A stretch of DNA of 47,246 nt from Bacteroidia bacterium (GTDB lineage Bacteria; Bacteroidota; Bacteroidia; Flavobacteriales; Flavobacteriaceae), in NCBI GenBank assembly GCA_030429455.1, contig JAUIFC010000009.1:1-47246 (forward strand). The letters run 5' to 3'. Positions 1-8,487 of the stretch are shown piece after piece; position 1 is the first letter of the stretch; each line of letters opens with the position of its first letter. Both the position numbers and the translations under genes were made by a program. The notes below the pieces were generated by a model. It was not told the DNA's origin. It did no database searches and was given only the letters and a program-made list of their open reading frames with translations.

Positions 1-85
1 ACGACATATTATACTGTAAAACAATACTTTAAGTAGATAAATTAGAATAATCAATAAATTATTTATTGTTGTATATTTGGGTTTG

Positions 86-219
86 TGCAACAGGCACAAT
101 GGCTATAATTCAGCGTTACTTTCTAACTTTAAAACAAAAATTCTAACTTAGTACAGGCTGATTTCTACTTTGGACAAATCCTGCGGATTTATCCACGCCG
201 AAATCATAGCCGAGACCGT
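86..219. repeat. Nested inverted repeat next to the IS insertion
   Basis: No gene is visible in bases 1-219. Bases 156-211 form a nested palindrome. The outer arms are ggctgatttc (156-165) and gaaatcatagcc (200-211), which pair with a 2-nt bulge. The inner arms are ggacaaatcc (172-181) and ggatttatcc (185-194), which pair at 9 of 10 positions around a 3-nt loop. The IS1182-family element begins 8 bp downstream. The segment 86-116 (tgtgcaac...ggctataatt) resembles intergenic repeats I remember from flavobacterial genomes, but I cannot verify that. There is no T-tract, so this is not a convincing terminator. Confidence 0.5.
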
Positions 220-1911
220 CAGACTGTCTCAAAACTATTCTATTTTTTTAAAAATAACCTTGTAAATATTTCTTTATTAATCTGATATTCAGTATATTTA
301 TATATGGAATACATACAAGGAACACCCCGAGAACAAGTCACACTTTTTGCTACCTGTCTTGATGATATGGTCACAGATGATAACACGGTAAGAGTGATAG
401 ATCTATTTGTCGAAGCTTTAGACCTTAAAGATATGGGGTTTAAAGTGGCCTCATACAACGGAAGACCATCTTACAATCCATCAGATCTTCTTAAACTCTA
501 TATTTATGGCTATATGAACCGCATGAGAAGTTCTCGCGTATTAGAAAAAGAATGTCATCGCAATATAGAAGTCATGTGGTTGCTTAAAACCTTAAAACCA
601 GACCACAACACGATAGCTAGATTTAGAAAAGACAATCCCAAAGCCATCAAAAAAGTATTTCGCCATAGCGTTGAGTTGGCTAAGAATTTTAATCTCATTG
701 GTGGTATTCTTATTGCAGGCGACAGTACCAAACTAAGAGCTCAAAACTCCAAGAAGAATAATTACAATAAGAAGAAGATAAAGCGCCATCTAGAATACAT
801 AGACAACAAACTAAAAGAACATAATGCAGAACTCGCAAAAGCTGACGGCGATAAAGCAGAAGAGCTACAAGAGCAAATCGACAAACACAAGAGGCATCAA
901 AAGAAATACAAAGCCATCCAAGATGAACTCGAAAAGGACAAGACCACGGAAAATCCACAACTCTCTACAAGCGATCCAGATAGCAGGCACCAAATCGTCA
1001 GAGGTACAATCACCGAAGTTTGTTATACCGTTCAAACCACTGTTGATGAAAAACACAAGCTATTCATTGATTATAAAATTACCAATCAAAACGACAAAAA
1101 GGCTATGGGAAACATGCTTCAAAGAGCAAAAACCATACTCAGACCAAAACAACCTCTAACCGCACTTTATGATAAAGGTTACCATACAGGAAGCGAATTT
1201 TGTACCGCAGAACAATTAAATATTAAAACCCTTGTGGCGATACCAGGCGTTGGTAGAAGCAGTCAAGCTCCAAATCCAGACTACAACGTCGAACACTTCC
1301 AATACAACAAAGACACAGACACCTATACTTGCCCAGAGCAACAGACCTTAACCAGAAATGGCAATTGGTATAAAGGGAGAAATTACAAGTTTAAACAATA
1401 TAAAACAAAGGCCTGTAAAGGCTGTCCGATGCGAGAACAATGCACAACGGCAAAGGTTAATGGCAAAATTGTCCAAAGAAGTGAATACGCACAATATGTG
1501 GAAAACAATGCCAAACGTGTGGCAGAAAGTGGCCAGGTATACAAAAAACGACAAGCCTTAGTCGAACATCCTTTTGGAACCATCAAGAGGCAATGGGGAT
1601 TTGATTATATCATGACCAAGAAAGGCATCAAACAAGCCAGTGCCGATTTTGGGTTTATTGCTTTGGTTTACAACCTAAAAAGACTTATAAATATACTAGG
1701 TATACAAATGTTACTAAAAGAGTTTAACTCTCTTATAAACAGGCTTTTACACCTTATTTTAAGCCTTCAGCGAGCCTTAACTCATGAAATAACATATTCT
1801 AAAGATAATATTAAAGTAACCCTTAAAACTCAGAAGTCCTATTTTGCTAAACAAAAAACTGCTTTCTGTCTGTATATTGTTTCGTTTTTAATGTACTTTT
1901 GAGACAGACTG
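220..1911 (+). mobile_element. Complete IS1182-family insertion sequence
   Basis: The ends are imperfect inverted repeats: cagactgtctcaaaa at 220-234 and its complement (read inward cagtctgtctcaaaa) at 1897-1911, matching at 14 of 15 positions. The element is 1692 bp and carries one transposase gene whose stop codon lies inside the right repeat. The flanks carry an identical 4-bp CCGT (216-219 and 1912-1915), as expected for a target-site duplication, so the copy appears intact and perhaps recently inserted. It sits immediately beside a hairpin-forming sequence. A relic of the same right end is present at 3797-3867. Confidence 0.9.
304..1902 (+). CDS. IS1182-family transposase
   Basis: A 532-aa DDE transposase that would catalyse cut-and-paste movement of the surrounding element. 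The N-terminal third carries the helical DNA-binding region usual for this family (DUF772-like, including the segment SYNPSDLLKLYIYGYMNRMR). The catalytic acidic residues are visible as D140 in GDSTK, D290 in YDKGYHTG and E421 in EHPFGTIKR. A charged, probably coiled-coil insertion lies between the first two (about 150-215). A Cys cluster CKGCPMREQC lies near residue 370-385, typical of IS1182 and IS5-like members. The length is full for the family and there is no internal stop. The start ATG lies 70 bp inside the left inverted repeat and the stop lies within the right repeat. Assignment is by motif recognition. Confidence 0.92.
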   Translation: MEYIQGTPREQVTLFATCLDDMVTDDNTVRVIDLFVEALDLKDMGFKVASYNGRPSYNPSDLLKLYIYGYMNRMRSSRVLEKECHRNIEVMWLLKTLKPDHNTIARFRKDNPKAIKKVFRHSVELAKNFNLIGGILIAGDSTKLRAQNSKKNNYNKKKIKRHLEYIDNKLKEHNAELAKADGDKAEELQEQIDKHKRHQKKYKAIQDELEKDKTTENPQLSTSDPDSRHQIVRGTITEVCYTVQTTVDEKHKLFIDYKITNQNDKKAMGNMLQRAKTILRPKQPLTALYDKGYHTGSEFCTAEQLNIKTLVAIPGVGRSSQAPNPDYNVEHFQYNKDTDTYTCPEQQTLTRNGNWYKGRNYKFKQYKTKACKGCPMREQCTTAKVNGKIVQRSEYAQYVENNAKRVAESGQVYKKRQALVEHPFGTIKRQWGFDYIMTKKGIKQASADFGFIALVYNLKRLINILGIQMLLKEFNSLINRLLHLILSLQRALTHEITYSKDNIKVTLKTQKSYFAKQKTAFCLYIVSFLMYF

Positions 1912-2028
1912 CCGTTGTGCTTCATTGAATAGCCTATTCGATTGTCGAATTAACTAATTTTCACCCTAACTATCCTTCTATTAGTTCAAATATGTAATAA
2001 TAGATAGATTTAAATCTTCTTATTTGAT

Positions 2029-2036
2029 TATATTTG
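2029..2036 (+). promoter_or_regulatory. Candidate -7 box for the AAA/DUF4143 gene
   Basis: TATATTTG matches the Bacteroidota -7 consensus TAnnTTTG and lies 18 nt before the ATG at 2055. No good -33 TTG is seen at the usual spacing, so this is weak. Confidence 0.3.
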
Positions 2037-2054
2037 TCTTATTAAGATGAAAAT

Positions 2055-3503
2055 ATGGCAATGCTAAACCCTATTCCGACAGAAAAAATCATCGAACGTC
2101 TTCGATACGAAAATCCATGGTGGATTACCAAAGAGATTCCAGACACTTATAGTTCAATGTCCAAAAGGTTATATTTTGATCTCTTTTATCCATTCGTCCT
2201 TGAAAGAAGTATAAAAAGGGCATTAGTCCTAATGGGACCAAGACGAGTAGGAAAAACGGTAATGCTATTTCATTGCATAGGAAACTTACTAAAAGAAGGA
2301 ACAAATCCTCATAAACTATTCTTCATTGGAATTGATAACCCAATTTATGTCAACTTAAGCTTAGAAGACGTTCTAACACTTTGTAAAGAATCTTTAAACC
2401 TTGACAATCTTAATGGTTGTTATGTCTTTTTTGATGAAATACAATACTTGAAAGATTGGGAAAGACACTTAAAAGTATTGGTTGACTCATATCCAGAAAC
2501 CAAGTTCATTGTTTCAGGTTCAGCAGCTGCAGCATTAAAATGGCATAGCACAGAAAGTGGAGCGGGTAGATTTACTGATTTCTTATTACCTCCCTTGACA
2601 TTTCAGGAGTATATTCATTTGAAAAATCTAGACCATTTAATTTTTGACGGCGATATTCAATATGGTGACAAGGATATAGAGTATTGCTTAACTTATGATT
2701 CAAAAGCTTTAAATAAAGAATTCATTCATTATTTAAATTTTGGAGGCTACCCTGAGGTTGTATTATCTGAAAAAATTCAAGGCGATATGGGTAGATATGT
2801 GAAAAATGATATTGTAGACAAAGTTCTTCTTAGAGATTTGCCTAGTTTGTATGGAATCAAAGACGTCCAAGAGTTAAACCGATTTTTCACATATATAGCT
2901 TATAATACGGGAAATGAATTTTCTTATGAGATAATGTCTAGGGAAAGTGGTATTCAAAAAGATACATTAAAAAAATATCTAGAATATTTAGAAGCAGCTT
3001 TCTTAATCAAAGTATTAAACAAAGTCGGAGTCAATGCAAAAAGATTAAAAAGGATTACAAGCTTCAAAGTATATCTTACTAATCCATCACTTCGCACTGC
3101 TTTGTTTTCACCAATAAGTGAAACAGATCAAGAAATGGGAAACATGGTTGAAACTACAATTCTTTCACAATGGATGCATCGAGAGCAACTAGATTTAACC
3201 TATGCTAGATGGAAAGACGGCAGAAATGAAGGAGAAGTAGACCTTGTTTTAGTGGATGATAAAAATTACAAACCTGTTTGGGGTGTAGAAATTAAGTGGA
3301 GTAATAGATATTTTGAGAAACCACAAGAATTGAAAAGTTTAATTAAGTTTTGTGAAACAAATAAACTTAAAGCTGCCGTTGTCACTTCAATTGATCAAAT
3401 AGGAATGAAAGAAACACAAGACTTGAGATTTACTTTTCTACCTGCTTCTATTTATGCATATAATATTGGAGAAATTACGCTTAGAATGAAAACTAATAAT
3501 TAA
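2055..3503 (+). CDS. AAA ATPase with DUF4143 domain
   Basis: A 482-aa cytoplasmic P-loop ATPase of the AAA_14/DUF4143 family, common orphan or accessory genes in Bacteroidota whose cellular role is not established. Walker A is GPRRVGKT at residues 61-68. Walker B is FFDEIQ, with D127 and E128, followed by the conserved YLKDWERHLK. A sensor-like FIVSGSAA segment follows. The C-terminal third has the DUF4143 pattern: winged-helix-like repeats, then a nuclease-fold-like EGEVDLVLV...GVEIKWS stretch. The E..D...EIKW residues resemble a PD-(D/E)XK core, so a restriction-like nuclease activity is possible but unproven. The gene stands alone between an IS element and a repeat-rich spacer and is flanked by short inverted motifs (gttgtgctt and aagcacaac), consistent with accessory DNA. 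Confidence 0.85.
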   Translation: MAMLNPIPTEKIIERLRYENPWWITKEIPDTYSSMSKRLYFDLFYPFVLERSIKRALVLMGPRRVGKTVMLFHCIGNLLKEGTNPHKLFFIGIDNPIYVNLSLEDVLTLCKESLNLDNLNGCYVFFDEIQYLKDWERHLKVLVDSYPETKFIVSGSAAAALKWHSTESGAGRFTDFLLPPLTFQEYIHLKNLDHLIFDGDIQYGDKDIEYCLTYDSKALNKEFIHYLNFGGYPEVVLSEKIQGDMGRYVKNDIVDKVLLRDLPSLYGIKDVQELNRFFTYIAYNTGNEFSYEIMSRESGIQKDTLKKYLEYLEAAFLIKVLNKVGVNAKRLKRITSFKVYLTNPSLRTALFSPISETDQEMGNMVETTILSQWMHREQLDLTYARWKDGRNEGEVDLVLVDDKNYKPVWGVEIKWSNRYFEKPQELKSLIKFCETNKLKAAVVTSIDQIGMKETQDLRFTFLPASIYAYNIGEITLRMKTNN

Positions 3504-3898
3504 AGAAAAAACGAAAGCACAACAACTAAGTTTTTCCCGATATGCATCGAGACAGGCTGTTGCGTCCGCAGGACAGCCCGTCCGCTTTTTTGGCGGAAAC
3601 AATGAAAAATTGGGTTGAAGCCTTCGACAAACTCAGGACAGTCTACACCTTTTGGATTCAGCTAAAAGTTTACAAGAAATTCCTTTTGGGGATATCGATT
3701 TAAAGATTAGATGTTTTCCAGCTTGTTTTTGAAGAGATTTTCTTTGTTTAAGATATTTGCTGACTGAATTTCCATCGATTTTTATAGTTATCATTTATTT
3801 TGCTAAACAAAAAACTGTTTCCTGTCTGCATATTGTTTCGATTTTAATGTACTTTTGAGACAGACTGTTGTTATATGCAATTACCATAAATACATAAA
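3504..3898. other. Gene-free spacer with hairpins and IS relic
   Basis: This 395-bp spacer holds no gene I can support. It contains a small inverted repeat ggctgt/acagcc (3555-3560 and 3573-3578), a second hairpin tccgc/gcgga around a T-rich loop (3581-3585 and 3593-3597), and the sequence cttcgacaaactcaggaca near 3628-3646, which resembles a widespread intergenic repeat. The truncated IS1182-type right end occupies 3797-3867. The string gagacaggctgttg near 3549-3562 also looks like that IS end with one change, but it is too short to call. Confidence 0.5.
3797..3867 (+). mobile_element. Relic of an IS1182-family right end
   Basis: About 71 bp nearly identical to the right terminus of the complete element (1841-1911). 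It starts at attttgctaaac and ends at the terminal repeat ttttgagacagactg. Only a few substitutions are visible. The rest of the transposase gene and the left end are absent, so this is a deletion remnant of a second copy or a product of recombination between copies. It could supply an end for one-sided mobilisation with the intact element at 220-1911. Confidence 0.85.
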
Positions 3899-4657
3899 AT
3901 GAACGAAAACATAAATATAGCTGTCTTAATTGATGGCGACAATATACCGTCTGCTAATGTCAAGGAGATGATGGAAGAGATAGCCAAATATGGTAATCCA
4001 ACCATAAAGAGAATATATGGCGATTGGACCAGGCCAGGACTTAATAAATGGAAAAATCTATTATTGGAAAATGCCATAACTCCAATACAACAATATGGTT
4101 ATACAACAGGAAAAAATGCAACTGATTCTGCTATGATCATTGATGCTATGGACATACTTTACAGCAATAAAGTCGATGGCTTTTGCCTTGTTTCTAGTGA
4201 TAGTGATTTTACCAAATTGGCTACCAGACTTAGGGAGGCAGGAATGCTAGTCATCGGAATTGGAGAGAAAAAGACGCCTAACCCGTTCATTGTTGCATGT
4301 GATAAGTTTATTTATATCGAAATTCTTAGGAAACAATCTGAAGATAAAACCGACCCAAAGGAGACTACTAAATCTTCGGTTGATAAAATCACCAATAAAG
4401 AGATTACCTTAATTTCCTCTTCAATCAATGATTTATCGGACGACGAAGGCTGGGCGTTCCTTGGAGATGTTGGAAGTTTAATACAGAAAAAACGCCCTAA
4501 TTTCGACTCTAGAAATTATGGATTTGAAAAACTCACTCCACTAATTAAGTCAATCAACAAATTTGAGGTTGAACAACGTGAAAATCCAAAAGGAAGAAGC
4601 AAACTGATTTATGTTAAAATAAAAGAAAAGCATATAACAAAAGCTAAAAAATCATAG
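3899..4657 (+). CDS. NYN-domain (LabA/DUF88-like) protein with C-terminal LOTUS domain
   Basis: A 252-aa protein. Residues 5-142 form a NYN ribonuclease-type domain with the acidic PIN-like core: D12 and D14 in LIDGDN, D76 in ATDSAMIIDAMD, and D101 and D103 in SSDSDF. Residues 172-245 look like an OST-HTH/LOTUS winged-helix domain (WAFLGDVGSLIQKKRPNFD...YGFEKLTPLI), a module thought to bind RNA. A charged linker of about 25 residues joins them. NYN-LOTUS proteins are usually annotated as RNA-processing or RNA-decay enzymes, but the target here is unknown. All key acidic residues are present, so it may be an active nuclease. It has no operon partner; the next reading frame is a kinase fragment 12 bp downstream. 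Confidence 0.88.
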   Translation: MNENINIAVLIDGDNIPSANVKEMMEEIAKYGNPTIKRIYGDWTRPGLNKWKNLLLENAITPIQQYGYTTGKNATDSAMIIDAMDILYSNKVDGFCLVSSDSDFTKLATRLREAGMLVIGIGEKKTPNPFIVACDKFIYIEILRKQSEDKTDPKETTKSSVDKITNKEITLISSSINDLSDDEGWAFLGDVGSLIQKKRPNFDSRNYGFEKLTPLIKSINKFEVEQRENPKGRSKLIYVKIKEKHITKAKKS

Positions 4658-4669
4658 CTTCCATTTGGG

Positions 4670-4912
4670 ATGGTAACGCTTTTTGGCCGTACCGTTGCAG
4701 ATACTGGAGTTGGTATTTCAGAAGAAACACAAGAAAATCTATTTAACATTAGTCTAAATAGTTCAACAAGAGGAAGAGAAAACAAAAAAGGAACAGGTTT
4801 AGGCTTAATGCTTTGTCAAGAATTTATTGAAAAACACAAGGGTGAAATCAGGGTAAAAAGCAAACTAAACGAAGGCATAACAGTATTTTTTACTTATCCA
4901 AATAAAGAATAA
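4670..4912 (+). pseudogene. 3' fragment of a histidine kinase (HATPase end only)
   Basis: The 80-aa reading frame holds only the last part of a GHKL ATPase domain: the G1 box (ADTGVGI), a short lid, the G2 box (GTGLGLMLC) and the terminal EKHKGEIRVKSKLNEG strand pair. Everything upstream (sensor, HisKA, N-box) is missing, so it cannot be a working kinase. It aligns by eye with the C-terminus of the intact kinase encoded at 5161-6318 (DTGIGM..., GTGLGLMLC, EKHGGKIWVES), so it is a decayed paralogue. The homology begins near 4694. The first eight codons look like unrelated sequence fused by the deletion junction. Whether it is translated is unknown. Confidence 0.75.
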
Positions 4913-5160
4913 CTGATATAATGGTTTGATTGATGTGTTATGTAGGATTCTCTTCAATATGCCATGCATACTACATAAACTATAGCATCCTTTATCATAA
5001 GGTAATTTTCATTTTATTCAAAACTAAAACAGAAAGTGACATTATAAATTTATCTTAATGAATTATTAATTTATTTAACACTTAAAGGTAAAATAAATTG
5101 TAAATTTACAAAGCCTTAACACTTTTCTATCCACTTATACATAATGAAGTAAATTAAAAA

Positions 5161-6318
5161 ATGCCTATGGAAAATAGTCAAGATTTATCTGTACAATTTT
5201 CGAATATAAACAACAAAGTATTTGAAAATGCAGCAGTCGTATTGGCATTGGTTAGTGATGAGGGAAAAATCATTAACATCAACAAGACGGCCATGGATAT
5301 GTTGGGAAAGCAAAAAGCCGAAATTCTTAATCGATTAGGCGGTGAAGTGTTTAACTGTACAAACGCATGGTCTAGAGGAAAAGTCGTTTGTGGGATAGGG
5401 AAACACTGTCCGCAATGCAGTGTAAGAAACTCCGTCATGACGACATTTGAAACTGGCAAAACTATTTACAAAAGGCAAGGGCACTTGGACATAGTTGTAA
5501 ATGGTGAAATAATCCGCTTACAACTATTAATTACAACTGCCGTAGTAGATATTGAAGGCAGAAATTATGTCTTACTTACCATAGACGATATTACAGAATT
5601 AAAAGCTCAACAAAACAAGCTAAAAGATGCTATTGCTACAAAGGATAAATTCTTTTCGATAATATCTCATGATTTGCGAGGACCAATAGGGGGAATACTA
5701 GGATTGTCTGAAATACTGAAAGAGGATTTGAAAGAGAAAAACTATGAAAGCCTTGAAGAATACGTACATGTTATTAGTGACGAGATTAAAAAAACCCACA
5801 AACTTTTAGAAAATCTTCTACTTTGGTCACATTCTCAAAAAGGTAAACTATCATTAAAGCCCGAGGTTTTGAATGCTCAAACGCTTGCAACAGATGTTAT
5901 AGGTTTGCTGAGGGGCTTAGCAGATAAAAAGGAAGTCCAAATCATCAACGAGATTCCAAAGGGTTTGCATGTCAAAGCAGACAAAGAGATGCTCTCTACA
6001 ATAATTAGAAACTTGGTATCAAACGCCATAAAATTTACGGACAAAGATGGAATGATAACGCTTAAAGCAGAAAAGAAGAAACAATTTGTTCATTTTTCCA
6101 TTTCAGATACTGGAATAGGTATGACAGAAAAAATGAAAAACAATCTTTTTGATATAAGCGTAAATATTTCCAGAAATGGAACAAATAACGAAAAAGGTAC
6201 AGGTTTAGGTTTAATGCTTTGCAAAGAATTTGTTGAAAAACATGGCGGAAAAATTTGGGTAGAGAGTAAAGAAAATCAAGGAACAACCATGTTTTTTGTA
6301 ATTCCTGATAAAGTCTAA
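5161..6318 (+). CDS. Soluble PAS-domain sensor histidine kinase with cysteine-bearing sensor
   Basis: A 385-aa protein with no signal peptide or membrane helix, so it probably senses a cytoplasmic signal. Residues 18-147 form a PAS domain with four cysteines, C66, C77, C83 and C86 (NCTNAW...VCGIGKHCPQC), in the spacing I associate with metal-, haem- or redox-sensing PAS domains. HisKA follows, with the phospho-acceptor H170 in FFSIISHDLRGP. The HATPase domain has an N-box (IIRNLVSNAIKF), G1 (SDTGIGM) and G2 (GTGLGLMLC). No response regulator is adjacent, so it is an orphan kinase. An in-frame ATG at codon 3 is an alternative start. The ligand and partner are unknown; kinase assignment is firm. 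Confidence 0.9.
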   Translation: MPMENSQDLSVQFSNINNKVFENAAVVLALVSDEGKIININKTAMDMLGKQKAEILNRLGGEVFNCTNAWSRGKVVCGIGKHCPQCSVRNSVMTTFETGKTIYKRQGHLDIVVNGEIIRLQLLITTAVVDIEGRNYVLLTIDDITELKAQQNKLKDAIATKDKFFSIISHDLRGPIGGILGLSEILKEDLKEKNYESLEEYVHVISDEIKKTHKLLENLLLWSHSQKGKLSLKPEVLNAQTLATDVIGLLRGLADKKEVQIINEIPKGLHVKADKEMLSTIIRNLVSNAIKFTDKDGMITLKAEKKKQFVHFSISDTGIGMTEKMKNNLFDISVNISRNGTNNEKGTGLGLMLCKEFVEKHGGKIWVESKENQGTTMFFVIPDKV

Positions 6319-6489
6319 AAGGCTATGTTTATTAGTAAGTTATAGTCATTTAATAAGGCTTTTTTTACCTTTATCAATTAAATGAGATGGTTCTATTTAG
6401 ACAATTTACACTTGACTTTTAATTTTAGTTATTTGTCTAAATAAGATAGTAAATTATCGAACCAAAATTATTAATCCATCTTCATTTTA

Positions 6490-6497
6490 TAACTTTG
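6490..6497 (+). promoter_or_regulatory. Candidate -7 promoter box for the LruC lipoprotein
   Basis: TAACTTTG matches the Bacteroidota TAnnTTTG -7 consensus and lies 36 nt upstream of the chosen ATG at 6534. The expected -33 position reads TTA rather than TTG, so support is moderate. This box would lie inside the longer reading frame that begins at 6495, which supports the internal start. Confidence 0.4.
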
Positions 6498-6533
6498 TTA
6501 TATCAAAATAACTCTACACTAAAAAAAGGTTTT

Positions 6534-8240
6534 ATGAAAAAAATATTTGTCATTTTGGTTCTAATCGTATTGTCATGCAACACAGCAGATGATATTTCAC
6601 CAACACCTACAACCGGTTTTGAAAATCAGGTAGTATCAAGCGACTTTAATTGGATCAGCGGTTCAGAATCGACAATAAATGTAGAGGTATTAGCTCCAGC
6701 TGGACTTAATATAAATTTAGAGAAACAGCAAATTTGGGTACGAAATCAAAATGAAGAAAAAATAGCGTTTGCCATTTTAGATGAAAACAATCGTGGACAA
6801 TTCCAATTAGTTCTCCCACAAGGCAACGACAATTACGACTTTTATCTACCAACTACTCAAGAATCTTGGCCAGTAGAAGGGATTGGCAACCAAAGTTTGC
6901 AACTTCAAGATCCTTTTGAACAAATTTCTACATCATCTAGACCACAGAAAAAGACAATCGTAAAGACAAAATCGATTCAAAATAATCTTTTGGGGAATGG
7001 TGATTTTGAAACGCCTATTTTGCCTGCTAATATTGGTTATAGTGATCACTTTAGTACTTCTCCTGTAAACGATGGACAATGGAGAACAGTTAATAATGAG
7101 TTCTCACAAACTTCTGTAAATGGTTCAACGGCTGTTGTTCCTGGTAATACACAAAATATTTTTTGGCAAAATATTTCAGTAAATCCTGGAGATACGGTAA
7201 ACTTTGATGCTGATTACTCAGGAGAGGTATACTTTTATCTTTGGTTTTGGGATAGTAATTTAAATCTTTTGGGTTATACTTATGGACCATTAAGCTTTTT
7301 TCCAAATGGACTTGAAGATGTAGCGCCTAATAACTCTAGTATGGTTACAGCATTGTTCTATTTCGTTTCATATGATGCGCCTGCTGGTGATTATGTAGAT
7401 AATACTTTCTTAGAAATAACTTCGAATTTTTCAGATGCTGATAATGATGGTGTATCTGATGATGAGGACGAATACCCTAACGATCCAACTATTGCCTATA
7501 CAAGCTATTGGCCTTCAAATGGAAATGCAACAATCATGTACGAAGATTTATGGCCTTCAAAAGGGGATTACGATTTTAATGATATGGTAATTGATGTTCA
7601 TGTCACCATGTACCATAATGCACAAGGTGATTGGGTTTCGGCAGATTACGAAGTAGCACTGAACGCTGTTGGTGCCGGAATCGACAATGCTTTGGCAGTT
7701 AGATATGTAAACACGGCTAGGAATCCGATACCAAATATGGTAACTTCTGTTACTGGAGATGCAAAAATAGACCCTGATGTAGATAATGGCATTATTATTT
7801 TCGATCGGCCTTCTGATTTACAATCTAGCTATTATACAAATACAAGCCCTAACCTTACTGCAACTCCAGATGTAGCAACTTTTACAGTAAATTTTGATGG
7901 GTCATATAACAGTCCTTATATCCTTGATTTTTACATTTTCCGAAGTGATAACCGAGGACATGAAATTCATGTGCCAGGATTTTCTGGAACTAATATGGCA
8001 GATGCAAATTTGTACAACACAGGAGATGATATTAATGGAACCTACCGAACAGCACAAGGTTTACCTTGGGCCTTGGGCGTTATTTGGAACCAAGGTACAA
8101 TACAAATTCCTTTGGAGGGTGTAGATTTCTTGAATGCATATCCAAACTATGGGCTTTACATAAGCAGTGATGCTTCAACAAATACCGATTGGTACAAATT
8201 TCCAAACACCAATAATACACTCGACATTAGCAGTTTTTAA
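6534..8240 (+). CDS. LruC-domain (DUF4842) surface lipoprotein
   Basis: A predicted 568-aa exported lipoprotein. I chose the ATG at 6534 rather than the longer frame from 6495 because it gives a clean type II signal peptide (MKKIFVILVLIVLSC, lipid-anchored Cys15). After a β-rich N-terminal region, residues 300-318 contain a calcium-binding thrombospondin-3-like stretch (DADNDGVSDDEDEYPNDP). The LruC/DUF4842 domain runs to near the C-terminus, recognisable by FEDLWP-like YEDLWPSKGDYDFNDMVID and the repeated YWPS. LruC proteins are widespread in Bacteroidota and some other marine bacteria, are presumably surface-exposed and have no proven function. The gene is monocistronic, bounded by a candidate promoter and a strong terminator. 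Confidence 0.88.
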   Translation: MKKIFVILVLIVLSCNTADDISPTPTTGFENQVVSSDFNWISGSESTINVEVLAPAGLNINLEKQQIWVRNQNEEKIAFAILDENNRGQFQLVLPQGNDNYDFYLPTTQESWPVEGIGNQSLQLQDPFEQISTSSRPQKKTIVKTKSIQNNLLGNGDFETPILPANIGYSDHFSTSPVNDGQWRTVNNEFSQTSVNGSTAVVPGNTQNIFWQNISVNPGDTVNFDADYSGEVYFYLWFWDSNLNLLGYTYGPLSFFPNGLEDVAPNNSSMVTALFYFVSYDAPAGDYVDNTFLEITSNFSDADNDGVSDDEDEYPNDPTIAYTSYWPSNGNATIMYEDLWPSKGDYDFNDMVIDVHVTMYHNAQGDWVSADYEVALNAVGAGIDNALAVRYVNTARNPIPNMVTSVTGDAKIDPDVDNGIIIFDRPSDLQSSYYTNTSPNLTATPDVATFTVNFDGSYNSPYILDFYIFRSDNRGHEIHVPGFSGTNMADANLYNTGDDINGTYRTAQGLPWALGVIWNQGTIQIPLEGVDFLNAYPNYGLYISSDASTNTDWYKFPNTNNTLDISSF

Positions 8241-8271
8241 ACAAATTTCTTAACCCAAAATAAGACATAAC

Positions 8272-8306
8272 AAGCCGATTTGTTTTCATATCCAAATCGG
8301 CTTTTT
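8272..8306 (+). terminator. Rho-independent terminator after the LruC gene
   Basis: A perfect 10-bp stem aagccgattt (8272-8281) and aaatcggctt (8294-8303) with a 12-nt loop, followed by a short T run. It lies 31 nt after the LruC stop codon. Confidence 0.85.
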
Positions 8307-8487
8307 GATTTGCTTTTAATAAAATTTGACCATTATTTGATTCCAAATACCAATTTGAAAAAATGTATAAGCCTCTTTTAAAAATAATGGTTTACCATCA
8401 ATAAATGATAAATGCTTTACAAGATAGTCTTAGTGTCATTGCGGCCTAGGCGTGAGACAATTGCCTTTAACCTAAAAGCCAATACCT

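Noticed and set aside
240-458. Minus-strand frame overlapping the transposase start
   Set aside because: It is a shadow of the transposase gene and has no recognised features.
3549-3562. Possible additional IS end (gagacaggctgttg)
   Set aside because: It is too short and has a substitution relative to the IS end. No further similarity extends from it.
7090-7305. Minus-strand frame inside the LruC gene
   Set aside because: Overlaps a long gene with clear domains and shows no coding features of its own.
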